DNA from: Amyloporia xantha
Taxonomy: Eukaryota; Basidiomycota; Agaricomycetes; Polyporales; Adustoporiaceae
DNA: 64,000 bases
NCBI GenBank assembly: GCA_036971615.1
Contig: JAYKKR010000001.1
Location: forward strand, 2,480,001 to 2,544,000
Direction of reading: 5' to 3'
Part shown: positions 22,366 through 33,026 of the stretch, one piece after another
Layout: every line of letters begins with the position of its first letter
Position numbering within the stretch: position 1 is the first letter of the stretch
Position numbers and translations under genes: made by a program
Notes under the pieces: generated by a model
The model's database searches: none
Told to the model about the DNA's origin: nothing
What the model saw: the letters and a program-made list of their open reading frames with translations, nothing else

Positions 22366-25300
22366 ATGGGAATAGCTATCCTGCAGGCATATCTAGACAA
22401 GATCCCAGAGCAAATAGAGCGATGGCGCAACACCAAAGGCACTGCGAGGGCACCCATTGTCGATGAGGCTGTCAATATCCTCATGGAACAATTCGCAGAG
22501 CTGACAGATAAAAATGGCCTGAAAAAGGTCAAACCAACAGTTCATGGCATTGTCATCTTCGTCATTCACACATTTCTATAGTCCCTGGGGACCTATTTCA
22601 GCAACCACTACCGAATCGTAGAACCCCAGGTGCCCATCCCTGGAACGAAAAACGGTCAGCGAGGGATATGTATCAAGAGGAGCACAAAACAGAGCTGCTA
22701 AGGGTGGCCAACGAAAGGACGGGAGGACGAGGTCTGGCCCACCAGGAGATAGGCGCATACACCAAGGTAGTGAGCGAGTATTGGGGCAAACTGGATGAGG
22801 ACGCAAAGGCGGACTACCAGATGAAGGCGGATGCGTTCAACAATGACGCCAAAGAGGTCAAGGCTGGATCTTCGGCGTGAGTGGGAGCGCGACCTTTGTG
22901 CTAAGTTAACGGCAGCTGATGGCGACGCAGGAAAGCGGACAAGGAGCTCATTCCGTTTCTGAGGAAATACGCTCGAGAGGCATACCGACGCCATGGTGTC
23001 AGGATCTTTACGTTGAGTAGCTACAAATCTCCTGATGGGAGAGTCGTCATTCAGGAGTGAGCAGGCAATTTGTATCGCCTCTCACCGCTCTGACCGCTTT
23101 TCACAGACACGACTTCAACGATGAGATGGAGAATGGAAAAGCCTTTTCCAAGGTGGACGATTGGCACGCAGATACGATGGTCAAATGGGCCAAGTACAGC
23201 ACAGAGGCATTTGATAGCAATCGCGAGGCGAGTGTTGACAACGGAGAGGGAACGTCTCGCGGCACACGGCGAGAGCTGCTGGTCGACGATGGCGGTCTCC
23301 CGTTGATACCGCCAATGGACGGCGAGGATGCGCCATCCCTGCCTGTGATGAAATCCATGATCAGAGACTTTCTGTCTACTCACTACCGTAAGTCTTGATC
23401 CACACGGCGCTCACAAAGACGCTGATGGCGCCATAGAACGGGCTGCAGGAAGCGCCAAAGAGAAGTGCCCTTGGCGCGCGCTCAAAGTGCGTGGGGCTGA
23501 ATTTATAGAAGCAGGAATGGTGCCAGACGGCTTCCAATTCGACGATCCGTCGCATATGGTCAGGAAGGACATCATCGCGGTCCTGCATCATTGGAGAGCG
23601 GCGCAAGAGGCAAACAAGGGGCAGTGCGCGTTCCGCTTCAAGGCATACCTGAAGAGCAGGGGGACGAGGATTCGGAGCTAATCCCTGCTGTGTATGAGGC
23701 GGCGAGAGCACCCAAAGGCGCTAAAGGCAAGGCGGGCCCCAAAAAGAAGAAAAAGAAGGCGGTGAAAAGCGGCAAGGGCAAAGGCGTGCAACGTCTCAGC
23801 ACCGATGACGATAGCGCCGTGGACGACGACACCGAGCACGAGACTTTCAATCTGGACATCGACGTCGGGTCAACTTCCGACGAAGATGATGACAGCGAAG
23901 ATGCAAAAGGCGCCGCACCCAATTGGGCGCTGCTCTCACGTAGACGGCGTCAGCAATGGCTGGAGGCGGCATCGCCATCGCCAGAATTTCGCGTGATCGT
24001 GGACGCGCTGCCTCGCATGATGGTAGTGACTTCATTTTTCTCCGTAAACTAAGGCTTACCTTGTGAGTGATAGAGTGGGCTGAAGACGACAAAGCGGGCG
24101 CCGGAAGGCGCCGACTGGGCGACCTGGCACAACCCGCATCGACACTTGTCCTATATGGTTCATCGCCACGCCCATGGGCTCGATCCAGTGCTGAAGTGGC
24201 TCGACTCAAAGCCTTATTTGAACAAGTCCGGCAGGCTGACAGGGGACGTCGGCATGATTGAACAAGTGCTCCTCGTGATCGCCATGATAAGCCGCGATCT
24301 GACGGCGGCACAGTTCGCCTTCCAGGATCCCGACGCCCGCCTTCGGACATTCCACGCCATGTCAGCGAGAGCGCCATACCCTTCGCCGTGATTGCCCAGA
24401 GGCTCGACCCGCATGTATCATCGTTGTGCGCGCTGGTGAAGCAGGCACAATCTGTGCAAGGCGACGCGCCATCCATGGAAGGTAGCTCTGTCACCCGCAG
24501 TAGCACTGCGGCCGCGGCGCAGCCAACACCTTTGGAGGCCCCACCACCGGCGTTGAAATATGGTCCACCACCTCCCCACGTTCCCAGACAGGGAAGCCAT
24601 TACCTCGCCCTCCCATGATGCCCACTGGGAATCTCAACAAGGGTCCACCTCCCCCACTCCGCCCGAAGCCTCGCCATTTGCAAACCCTGCGGGCGGAACA
24701 GGAGCGTCGTACGCCTGACCCGCCAGCGGCATTGGCGAGGAAGCCGCGCCAATCCTCACATCCCCTAAGATAAGGCGATCGCGAGACGTGCATAATGGCC
24801 AAGTAGCTCAGCAATCCAGCTCGCCGTTGCCGGAACCTCTGCGAGGCACGCAAAAACATTCGCTTCCGTTTCCAGTCACAGGAAAACCGCCTCCAGCAAG
24901 GCCGCTAATGACCACGGGAAGATCGGTCTTTCCATCCATACCTAAGCGCGCCTTGGGTATGAGACCGCGTCCACAACTAGAAGAGAGACCGCCATCAATT
25001 GACGGCGCACCGCCTTCCTCGCCAATGGCGCCAGGGCGTGCACCGCCATCCTCCCCCATCGCGCTCAATGACGCAACTGTCCGCCGCGGGAGTATGGATT
25101 TCTCCTCTCCACCTATTGCGATGAATCAGCTCTCACCCGTTCGAGATATGAGGGGCCTACAGGTTCATTTCTCCGACCGTGAAAATCATGACAGTGAAGA
25201 CGAGAGCGACGGCGAGGCCAATCGTGGTCCTTCTCCCTCACTTCCTGTGCCAAAGCGCAAGACACGCCAAACAGCTCGGCAGGCAAAGGAGATCAATATT

Positions 25301-25638
25301 CAGGCACTGCCAACGGCAGGCGGGTCCTCGATCACGGGTGCTCTCAACGACATGAAGGTCGCCACCCACACTCGTCAGAAGACAAAAGCTAAGGAGGAAA
25401 AGTTGAAAAAGCGAAGTCACCGCGTCAGCGAAGAGGAGGAAGAGGAGGAGGAAGCAGAGAAACCACCCCAACCTCGTGAAAAGCGAAAAAGGCGGGTCGC
25501 TCAAAGCGGGCTCTGGCGGAGACTTATAGCGATGGCGAGGAAGAGCAGGGCGAGCCTGCCCCCGCCATTCGTAGGTCATCGCGCAAGACAGGTAGGGGAG
25601 CTCAGCCCCGACCCACTAAAGCGCGTGGTCGCCGTTAG
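22366..25638 (+). CDS. Long basic, proline-rich accessory protein of the KDZ element (possible HMG-like N-terminal domain)
   Basis: No family recognised. The N-terminal part, across introns, reads LQAYLDKIPEQIERW; NRRTPGAHPWNEKRSARDMY; GAYTKVVSEYWGKLDEDAKA (spacing of basic and aromatic residues recalls an HMG box, weak); FLRKYAREAYRRHGVRIFTL; HDFNDEMENGKAFSKVDDW and CPWRALKVRGAEF. The middle is Lys-rich, then acidic, then reads ADWATWHNPHRHLSYMVHRH and IEQVLLVIAMISRDL. The C-terminal third is Pro/Ser-rich with repeated PPSSP motifs, a Glu run and an Arg-rich tail ending TKARGRR. Early introns join cleanly. From about 23640 on, five -1 frame changes are needed (near 23640, 24360, 24575, 24765 and 25490), several at C or A runs. 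Likely a nuclear DNA-binding accessory protein, but this is inference from composition only. Confidence 0.6.
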
Positions 25639-25861
25639 AATACTATTTCTCATGTACACTACCTCACATTTAAATTCAATGGCGATGATTGAACTCAGCG
25701 CTGCGAAGGATGGCGATGGCGTGCCGCTCCCTGTGCAAGCCCCCGTGGCGCACTGTGATGCCGAGGGTGTTGCCGTCATCGCAGTCTCAATCTTACTGGT
25801 CGCTGGAGAGTGTACACAATGCATTCGTTTGAAAGTACAGCGAAGTTACAAAAACAATTAT

Positions 25862-28800
25862 CTAAGGCGAAGCGGGAGGCATCTCGGCGTCATCGACAGC
25901 GACGGGTGATGTTGCGGCATCAGGCTCTCGCTCCTCCGCGGCCATGCTCGCCATCTCGTCGTCGTCGATCTCCAAGGAGAAACGCCTGATTGAAGGTGTG
26001 GAGCCACCGGCGGGCGCACCAACTTATGTAGACCTGATGCACCAACATGTTGGGTAGGCCCAAACGCGGTTATGCACCAGGCAGCGCATTGGCCTGGCTG
26101 TTGGTGCATCAGGTGCTAGGGGCCAAATAGGGCAGGTGTAGTGTGACAGTAGCTGGTGTCGTATGGCTTATAAATCAGGCCGAAAGCGGAAATATACATT
26201 AAATCTATAGCAGATGTGTATAATTCAAACTCAGCCGGTATGTAAGCATCCAAATAAGGAAGGTGGGCATGTATAGGCTCATTTTGATGCTTGTAATGGT
26301 GGCTATTAGAATCTGCTGCTTGTAATGGATTCTAATGAAACATATTACTATTGTATACCATTAGAATGCTTACAAATGGGGCTATTCAAATATTGTAATG
26401 AAAATTGTATTGATCTAGGCTGGTAGAAGCTTGTATTGAATGCCACTGTTATATACCATTAGAATGCTTACAAATAGAGCTATTCAAATATTGTAATGAA
26501 AATTGTATTGGTGCAGGCTAATCAAATTTGTATTGGATGTATGCTTGTTATATATCAGTAAAAAGCCAAAAAGTGGCAATTCCCACAATGGGATTGACAA
26601 GTACATCTGCTTGTAGGTAAATGTGGATTTTATATGTTGGCTTTGTATGCTTGTAATCCTGGGCTTGTAAGCCTTTTTGCTGATCACCCAGCCAATATGG
26701 AGCAATACAGATGCTGTATAACCATTTTCAGCCAAAATAATTTTCATACGCACCGCGTCCAAAAACATATTTCGTGTTTTTTGGCTTAAGTAAGCAAGCT
26801 ATGGTGCTCAAACAAATTTTCCCATATCACTGGAGTGATTGTCTACGACTTTCATTTATACCATATATGGTAATTTTCACTTTTGGGAAACACTCTCCAG
26901 GCCCACAGGGTATATAGATACATAGAGCAGACATACAGAGGGTGTAAAAGTCATCAAACTATGTCTAGATAAGTCTGCAATATGTGTTTGGCATGAGTCT
27001 TACATTGGTCTTACATTGGTCTTACATGAGTCTTACATGAATGTTCATGTTTCACCACCCTGGTTATGCTAGTGTACGCACTTCAGTCACTCATATCCTA
27101 GTATCAATGGACACTCAAACCAGTGTATACTCAATGTGTACAAAGTGATTGAATGAGCTATGTATGTAGTTGCTATTGTGAAAGACTGACAACTGTTGAA
27201 GTGCACACAGAACAAGAGTGGTGAAACAAACTTGTGTAAGACTCATGTAAGACCAATGTAAGACCAATGTAAGACTCATGCCAAACACATATTGCAGACT
27301 TATCTAGACATAGTTTGATGACTTTTACACCCTCTGTATGTCTGCTCTATGTATCTATATACCCTGTGGGCCTGGAGAGTGTTTCCCAAAAGTGAAAATT
27401 ACCATATATGGTATAAATGAAAGTCGTAGACAATCACTCCAGTGATATGGGAAAATTTGTTTGAGCACCATAGCTTGCTTACTTAAGCCAAAAAACACGA
27501 AATATGTTTTTGGACGCGGTGCGTATGAAAATTATTTTGGCTGAAAATGGTTATACAGCATCTGTATTGCTCCATATTGGCTGGGTGATCAGCAAAAAGG
27601 CTTACAAGCCCAGGATTACAAGCATACAAAGCCAACATATAAAATCCACATTTACCTACAAGCAGATGTACTTGTCAATCCCATTGTGGGAATTGCCACT
27701 TTTTGGCTTTTACTGATATATAACAAGCATACATCCAATACAAATTTGATTAGCCTGCACCAATACAATTTTCATTACAATATTTGAATAGCTCTATTTG
27801 TAAGCATTCTAATGGTATATAACAGTGGCATTCAATACAAGCTTCTACCAGCCTAGATCAATACAATTTTCATTACAATATTTGAATAGCCCCATTTGTA
27901 AGCATTCTAATGGTATACAATAGTAATATGTTTCATTAGAATCCATTACAAGCAGCAGATTCTAATAGCCACCATTACAAGCATCAAAATGAGCCTATAC
28001 ATGCCCACCTTCCTTATTTGGATGCTTACATACCGGCTGAGTTTGAATTATACACATCTGCTATAGATTTAATGTATATTTCCGCTTTCGGCCTGATTTA
28101 TAAGCCATACGACACCAGCTACTGTCACACTACACCTGCCCTATTTGGCCCCTAGCACCTGATGCACCAACAGCCAGGCCAATGCGCTGCCTGGTGCATA
28201 ACCGCGTTTGGGCCTACCCAACATGTTGGTGCATCATTAGTACATAAGCAGCTGGCGGGCGTCGACAGAGCTTCATTCGTGAAGTCCGATTGATCTCCTA
28301 CAGAGCCACGCTCTGAGGTAGACCACGAAATGGGAGTGGCTCCCTCATGAGCGCTGTCCATGATCGCCCTCGCCTTGCGCCGTCGTTGCGCGTCCTGTTC
28401 CGCCTTCTGCACGAGCTCCACCGACAGATGCGCCTTGTCCAATAGCGTCTCGGCCTCCGCGTCGTTGTGGCGAGCGACGTCACGGCGCACTGACTCAAAC
28501 TGCGCGATGAGCCCCTGTAATCTCGCCTCACCTGCCTCAATGCCCGCCATCGCCTGCCGCGTCCTCTCGCTCTCATCGCGCACGTTGTCCATCAACGTGT
28601 CCACGCGCACCTCCATGTTCGCGACTTGCGCACCAAGGCGATCCATCGCCATGTTCTCCTTGGCTGCACGCAGATCGTCCTGCAGAACCGTGACCATCTC
28701 CTCGAGCGCGGCGATGCGAGCGACCGAGTCCTCAGAGCGCACATCTTGCAGAGTCTGCTCCGCGCCTTCAACTCTTGCCAGTAGGCCGCCAATCTGCCCC

Positions 28801-30876
28801 TCGGCGTTATCAATGCGCTCGGTCATGTTGACCTGCTGCCTGTTGATGGCGAGCAGTGACTGCTGGAAGTTGTCGACCATGCTACCGGCGGTCTTGCCAC
28901 GCCGTCATTATGTTGATGTTCTTCTCGAGTCGGTGGCCTTGCTCAGTGAGGTACGCCGTAAATGGCTGGAAATGAGACAACTCCTGGTCCTGCGCGTAGC
29001 GCCTTCATCCATGGCGGTGGGGTCCTTGGAGAATCCTACGTAGTGGTGGTACTCGCCATGGTGGTCTGGCAGCCACACATTGACTTGGTCAGTTGATCGC
29101 GCCGTCCAGAAAGAGTGAAGCCGACTTACATTTTACCTCGCCAGGCCTGAGCCCAAGCCGCGCCGAGCGATCGCTCGAGCCGCTGGCCTCTGCCTCCTGG
29201 AGAGGACGGTCCGCGCGCTCCTTGCCCTTCCCTTTAGCCACCGCTGGAGGTGGCTTCCCAACCCACGCCTTCATCGAGCTGAGTGATGTCTTCGGGAGCG
29301 GCGCTATTGGGCGGGACGCAGCCGCATCGCTAGTCGCTGATGCCACTCGCAGCTGGCTGTCCACCTCCGCGTCGTCCTTCGCATCGACATCCGCGCTACC
29401 CGCCTTGCCATCGTCCTTTTCCCCTTCTTCTTCATCCACATCCATCTCATCGCTCGCCTTCAATTCCGAACCCTTCGCCGCCGCTTTGCCCCGCTTGCCT
29501 CTATCCTCCACAAACTCCTTCCTCTCCTCATCCCAGCGCGGTGGAGGAGGCTTGATGCCATCGGCGAGGCTGTTCTTGATGACGTCCTGATACTTGCTTG
29601 CCAGGACTGCACCGTAGGGGCCCCTGATCGGATTGCCGCTCAGGTTGTGTGGCACGATCGAGCAGCCTATCTTGCGCTTCAGGCAGCGCATGCAACGCCG
29701 ACCGTCCACGACAGCAAGCCTGCATTCAGCTTTGGCCTTGGCGCAATTTCCGCAAGGCATCGCCTGAAGGCATGTCAGTCAGCATCGCTTGCCGCGCATC
29801 TGGTAAACGTACTCACCGAGACAAATGTCTCCGTCTCCTCCATCTCCTCACTCTCGCCTTGAGCGTCCTCGTCCATGTCGTCATCTTCGGGCGCCGGCGA
29901 CGCCTTCGCCTTTCCCTTTCCCTTCCCCGTCGACGATCCCGCCTTCGCCTTCGACCGCGTCTGCCTGGCGTCATCATCCTTTCCCGCAGGAGACTTGCGC
30001 GATGAAGCCTTCTCGTTCGTCTTCGACGTCGATGGCCCCGCCTTCGTCTTCGTCCGCGGCTCAGACTGGGCGGCCGTCGTTTCCTCTCCTGCCGCTTTCG
30101 CAGTGGTGGTCTTGACTCCGCCCTTGGATGCCGCCTTAGTTCCCGGCTTCGTCGTTGCAGCCCCTCCGCGCCGTGGCTTCTTCGTTACTGGTGCAGCGAT
30201 GACGACGCCCTCATCGCCGTCCGTCGCTGGCGTCGTTCCCTTTGACCTTCTAGAGGCCGCCCCTGCGTCGTCATCCGCCCCCTTCTTCGCCACTTTCCCT
30301 CGACTCCCGCCTGCCTCTGCCTCCTCCGTCACCCCACTTGGCCCCGCAACTCCATCCCCACCCAGCGCAACCTCGCTCGTACGCTTGCGCAACAGCGCTG
30401 CTGAGCCGTTAGTGATGACGTGGCGTATGGTTTCGCAGTGCACTCACCTTTCCACCAAAGGTTGCCCCCGAGGTCTTCGGCAATGTAATCGCCATTCCAC
30501 ACGTATTTGGAGAGGCCATGGCTTTGAATGGCGGGGTCGTCAACCTTGATGGCAGTCAAGTCCACTCCGCGCTTCTTGTGCGACGCCACCGTGTATTGCG
30601 CCATGGCGCTGACCAACAGCGGCGGCACTTGTAATCCCTCGCGGTGTTTTCCCAGCGCCTTGATCTTCGCGAAGATCGATTGCTAGAGGCGCCATTATAC
30701 AGACTCAGCGCCACAGTGCTCACCCTGATTGTGTTACAATCACTTACCACTTCCTCCCAGAAGTTGCTCTCAAACACCTTGTACTTCGCGTCGCGCTTCC
30801 CGGGCAGAAACTTCAGCGCCTCTTCCAGGCGCACTGCGGCGATGATGATGTCGCTGTTGATGCTGGAGGCGGACAT
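25862..30876 (-). CDS. Zn2Cys6-type cluster protein with C-terminal coiled coil, interrupted by the palindromic element
   Basis: Starts MSASSINSDIIIAAVRLEEA at 30876. An N-terminal unit ends DYIAEDLGGNLWWK. Next is a long Lys/Ala/Ser-rich linker, then CGNCAKAKAEC..CMRCLKRKIGC, spacing C-x2-C-x6-C-x9-C-x2-C-x6-C as in fungal binuclear zinc clusters. After more acidic linker an exon reads FNVWLPDHHGEYHHYVGFSK. A heptad coiled coil follows (MVDNFQQSLLAINRQ through RKARAIM), then LSTPA. There the 2,237-bp palindromic element is inserted. Beyond it the frame resumes GGSTPSIRRFSLEIDDDEM and stops at 25862. Deleting the insertion and one 8-bp duplication restores T-P-A-G-G in frame. Two opposite frame breaks (about -1 at 29008 and +1 at 28895) compensate each other. 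Role unknown; nuclear DNA binding is plausible. Confidence 0.7.
26009..26016. repeat. Left 8-bp target-site duplication of the palindromic element (GGCGGGCG)
   Basis: Identical to 28254-28261, and its single copy restores the frame of the interrupted coiled-coil gene. Confidence 0.85.
26017..28253. mobile_element. 2.2 kb near-perfect palindromic (foldback-like) insertion
   Basis: Two arms, about 26035-27058 and 27215-28236, are inverted copies. I found no mismatch in the stretches compared base by base (the outer ~500 bp). They enclose a spacer of about 155 bp. Direct repeats GGCGGGCG flank it (26009-26016 and 28254-28261). The outer 26 bp of each end match imperfectly (both contain CTTATGTA before TGATGCACC). 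Each arm also begins with its own hairpin, TGATGCACCAAC facing GTTGGTGCATCA about 65 bp inside. AT-rich, and the short mirrored open frames in both arms show no protein motif. It has no transposase, so it must be non-autonomous. Confidence 0.85.
28254..28261. repeat. Right 8-bp target-site duplication of the palindromic element (GGCGGGCG)
   Basis: Identical to 26009-26016. Confidence 0.85.
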
Positions 30877-31118
30877 GGTGGTAGAAGCAAAGCGAGATGG
30901 GATTTGACAGCTGTGGTGATGGCGGTGGTGGTGGTGGTGGTGGTAGAAGAAGAGACGAAGTCAGACCCACGCGGTGCATCGCGTTGGTTGATGGCGGGCG
31001 CCTGGCGGAAGATCCGCGCCCGTTCGATCGGCACCGCACGTGTTGCGCTCATGGGTATATTAGATGCCTCTAGACGAACTTGGCACGTTTCCGCATTCCT
31101 TCCGCCTTGCTTTCAACC

Positions 31119-32827
31119 ATGTCGGAACACGCAGACGAGCTAGGTGAGCACATCATGTAGATATCCTCACGCCAACCTGCGCTCACTCCCCTCAGCCCGC
31201 CAAATACTAGACTTCGACTCCTCGCCCATCAGAGGTGATGCCCTCGCCCTACCCTGGACTTCGAGTCCTCGCCCATCAGAGGGGATGTCCCTCGCCCAAC
31301 TCTGGACTTCGACTCCTCGCCCATCAGAGGGGATGTTTCTCGCCCAATTCTGGATGTGGTGTCTTCGCCTTCGCCTTCGCCTTCACGCACTCTGCCACCA
31401 GCGCGTACGCTTGGCGATTTGTCCGCATCGCCATCGCCATCCCCGCCGCCGCTCAACCTTCGCTTTGCTATGTCGCCAACGCCTGACCTTGCCAACGTTC
31501 AGGGGGATCTGCACAACGTAGCACTCCTCTCGATATGCCGCCACCGCCGTCCGCGCCTACTTCAAAAAGACGTGTGGACCTCGTCTTCCCCCAATTAACG
31601 TCCCCTCAACTACGTAGGCCCACAATGCAGTCGGCATCTTCCCAAGATATAGATCTCTTCCGTCCATCGCTCAACATTTCGCCCTCACCGCCGAATACCT
31701 CGCTATCAAGACAACCGTTGGATTTCACCTCGCAATCGCGAATGCAGACCTCACCTTTTAGATCCGCCCTGGACCTTTCGCCATCGCAGGTAAACACCCC
31801 GTTGCACCGTCCACAGCTTGACCTGGAGGCATCTCCAGAGCGAGTGCACAGCGCCCAGCCTACCTTCGAGTCGCCTGTCCCTCATCGTGCACACCTCGAC
31901 TTGTCGCCATCGCTGTCTCCAGTCCTCCAGCTCCGCGATCAGCTGGATCTCCCGGCCACTCCATCCCCAGGTATGTCCACACTCATGTTTTTAAACCTAT
32001 TTCCTACTGACACTCCATTCCTCTACTATTGAAGATAGAGGCGCGCCTATGGATGGCGTCGTGGATGGCGGCGTGGACGGCGGCGTGGACGGCGGGATGG
32101 ACGGCGCACTTGATCACGACCTTGCGCATAGCCAAGATGGCGATGTTGACATGGCGGATGAGCGCCTCATCCAACTCAATCGCCAGGTATTTTGCCTCGC
32201 TTTCTCTTGCCTTTGTGTTTGAATACTCATAGACAGTACCTTGACATTATAAATGAGGTGTTGGACGAGCACAACATACCCCGCGGTCCTCTGGTAAGTG
32301 AAAGCCCTCCATCGCCTTCATCGTCATGCTGATACCACTCCAGGACTTGGAGGCACACCGTCAGCGGCTCAGAGACCGTGGCCAGGATCTCCCTCGTACC
32401 TTCGCCCTCGCTCCCATTCTGGATCACGACGAGGACATCATTGACTCAAGTAAGTACAGCGAAATTCACCCTTTCACCATACTTAAATATGCAAAGAATT
32501 GGAGAATCCATACTTTGATGATGGCAGAGGCCACTCCCCCAATAGCGCCATGAACGCCATCGAGATTAAATTCGGTATGACACTGCGCTCGCAATTTGCC
32601 ATTCGCTAAAGAAAACAATAGAAGGTTTTCCTCGCGGAAGCGAAGAAAACTTGATGTTCCTTCAAGCGCAATCCCTGAGCGAGAGGTTACGACGTATAGA
32701 AGAGGACATCGACGTCGCCAACGCAATCTTGAAGCTGCACCAGCCCATCAAATCCTTGCTCACAGCCAAGCCACCGCAGGACGGGACCACTGGGGTTGAA
32801 GCCATGATGTGGAATGGCGAGATATAA
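31119..32827 (+). CDS. SP-repeat protein with C-terminal coiled coil, accessory gene of the KDZ element
   Basis: Unrecognised. Starts MSEHADEL at 31119 and is split by an intron. A repetitive region follows with units of the form LDF(D/E)SSPIRGDV(P/S)RP, then many LDL/LDF words each followed within a few residues by SP (for example ALDLSPS, QLDLEASP, HLDLSPS, DQLDLPATPSP). The SP sites would suit proline-directed kinases. After introns come DGGVDGG repeats, QYLDIINEVLDEHNIPRGPL and DLEAHRQRLRDRGQDLPRTF. A final helical exon reads FLQAQSLSERLRRIEEDID and ANAILKLHQPIKSLL and ends MMWNGEI. Two -1 frame breaks are needed, near 31240 and 31530. The gene is divergent from the Zn2Cys6 gene 242 bp away and runs towards the right inverted repeat. 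Confidence 0.6.
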
Positions 32828-33026
32828 TTCGTTATACAGTATATACTCCGATGTCGTTGGCATCAAGGACAAAATGTAGTCACAGAATATTGAGTTGCTT
32901 TACCAATATACGCGAACACATGACCTGGCGGCGCCGATACCGCGCCATGAAAATACCATCCCAGTGGGCATACCAGGCCCATAAGCGCGGCGCGCCATGA
33001 TGCGCGATATGAATACCACTGCATCC

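Noticed and set aside
26484..27716. Identical short proteins (MFLDAVRMKIILAENG) on both arms of the palindrome
   Set aside because: Mirrored open frames in AT-rich sequence with no motif; a by-product of the inverted duplication.
26035..28236. Calling the palindrome a pair of head-to-head solo LTRs
   Set aside because: Ends are TGATGC..GCATCA with an 8-bp, not 4-6-bp, duplication, and each arm lacks TG..CA at its inner end.
28360..29590. Long plus-strand frames across the coiled-coil and zinc-cluster gene
   Set aside because: Antisense shadows of GC-rich coding sequence; the minus-strand frames carry the cysteine cluster, heptads and good splice sites.
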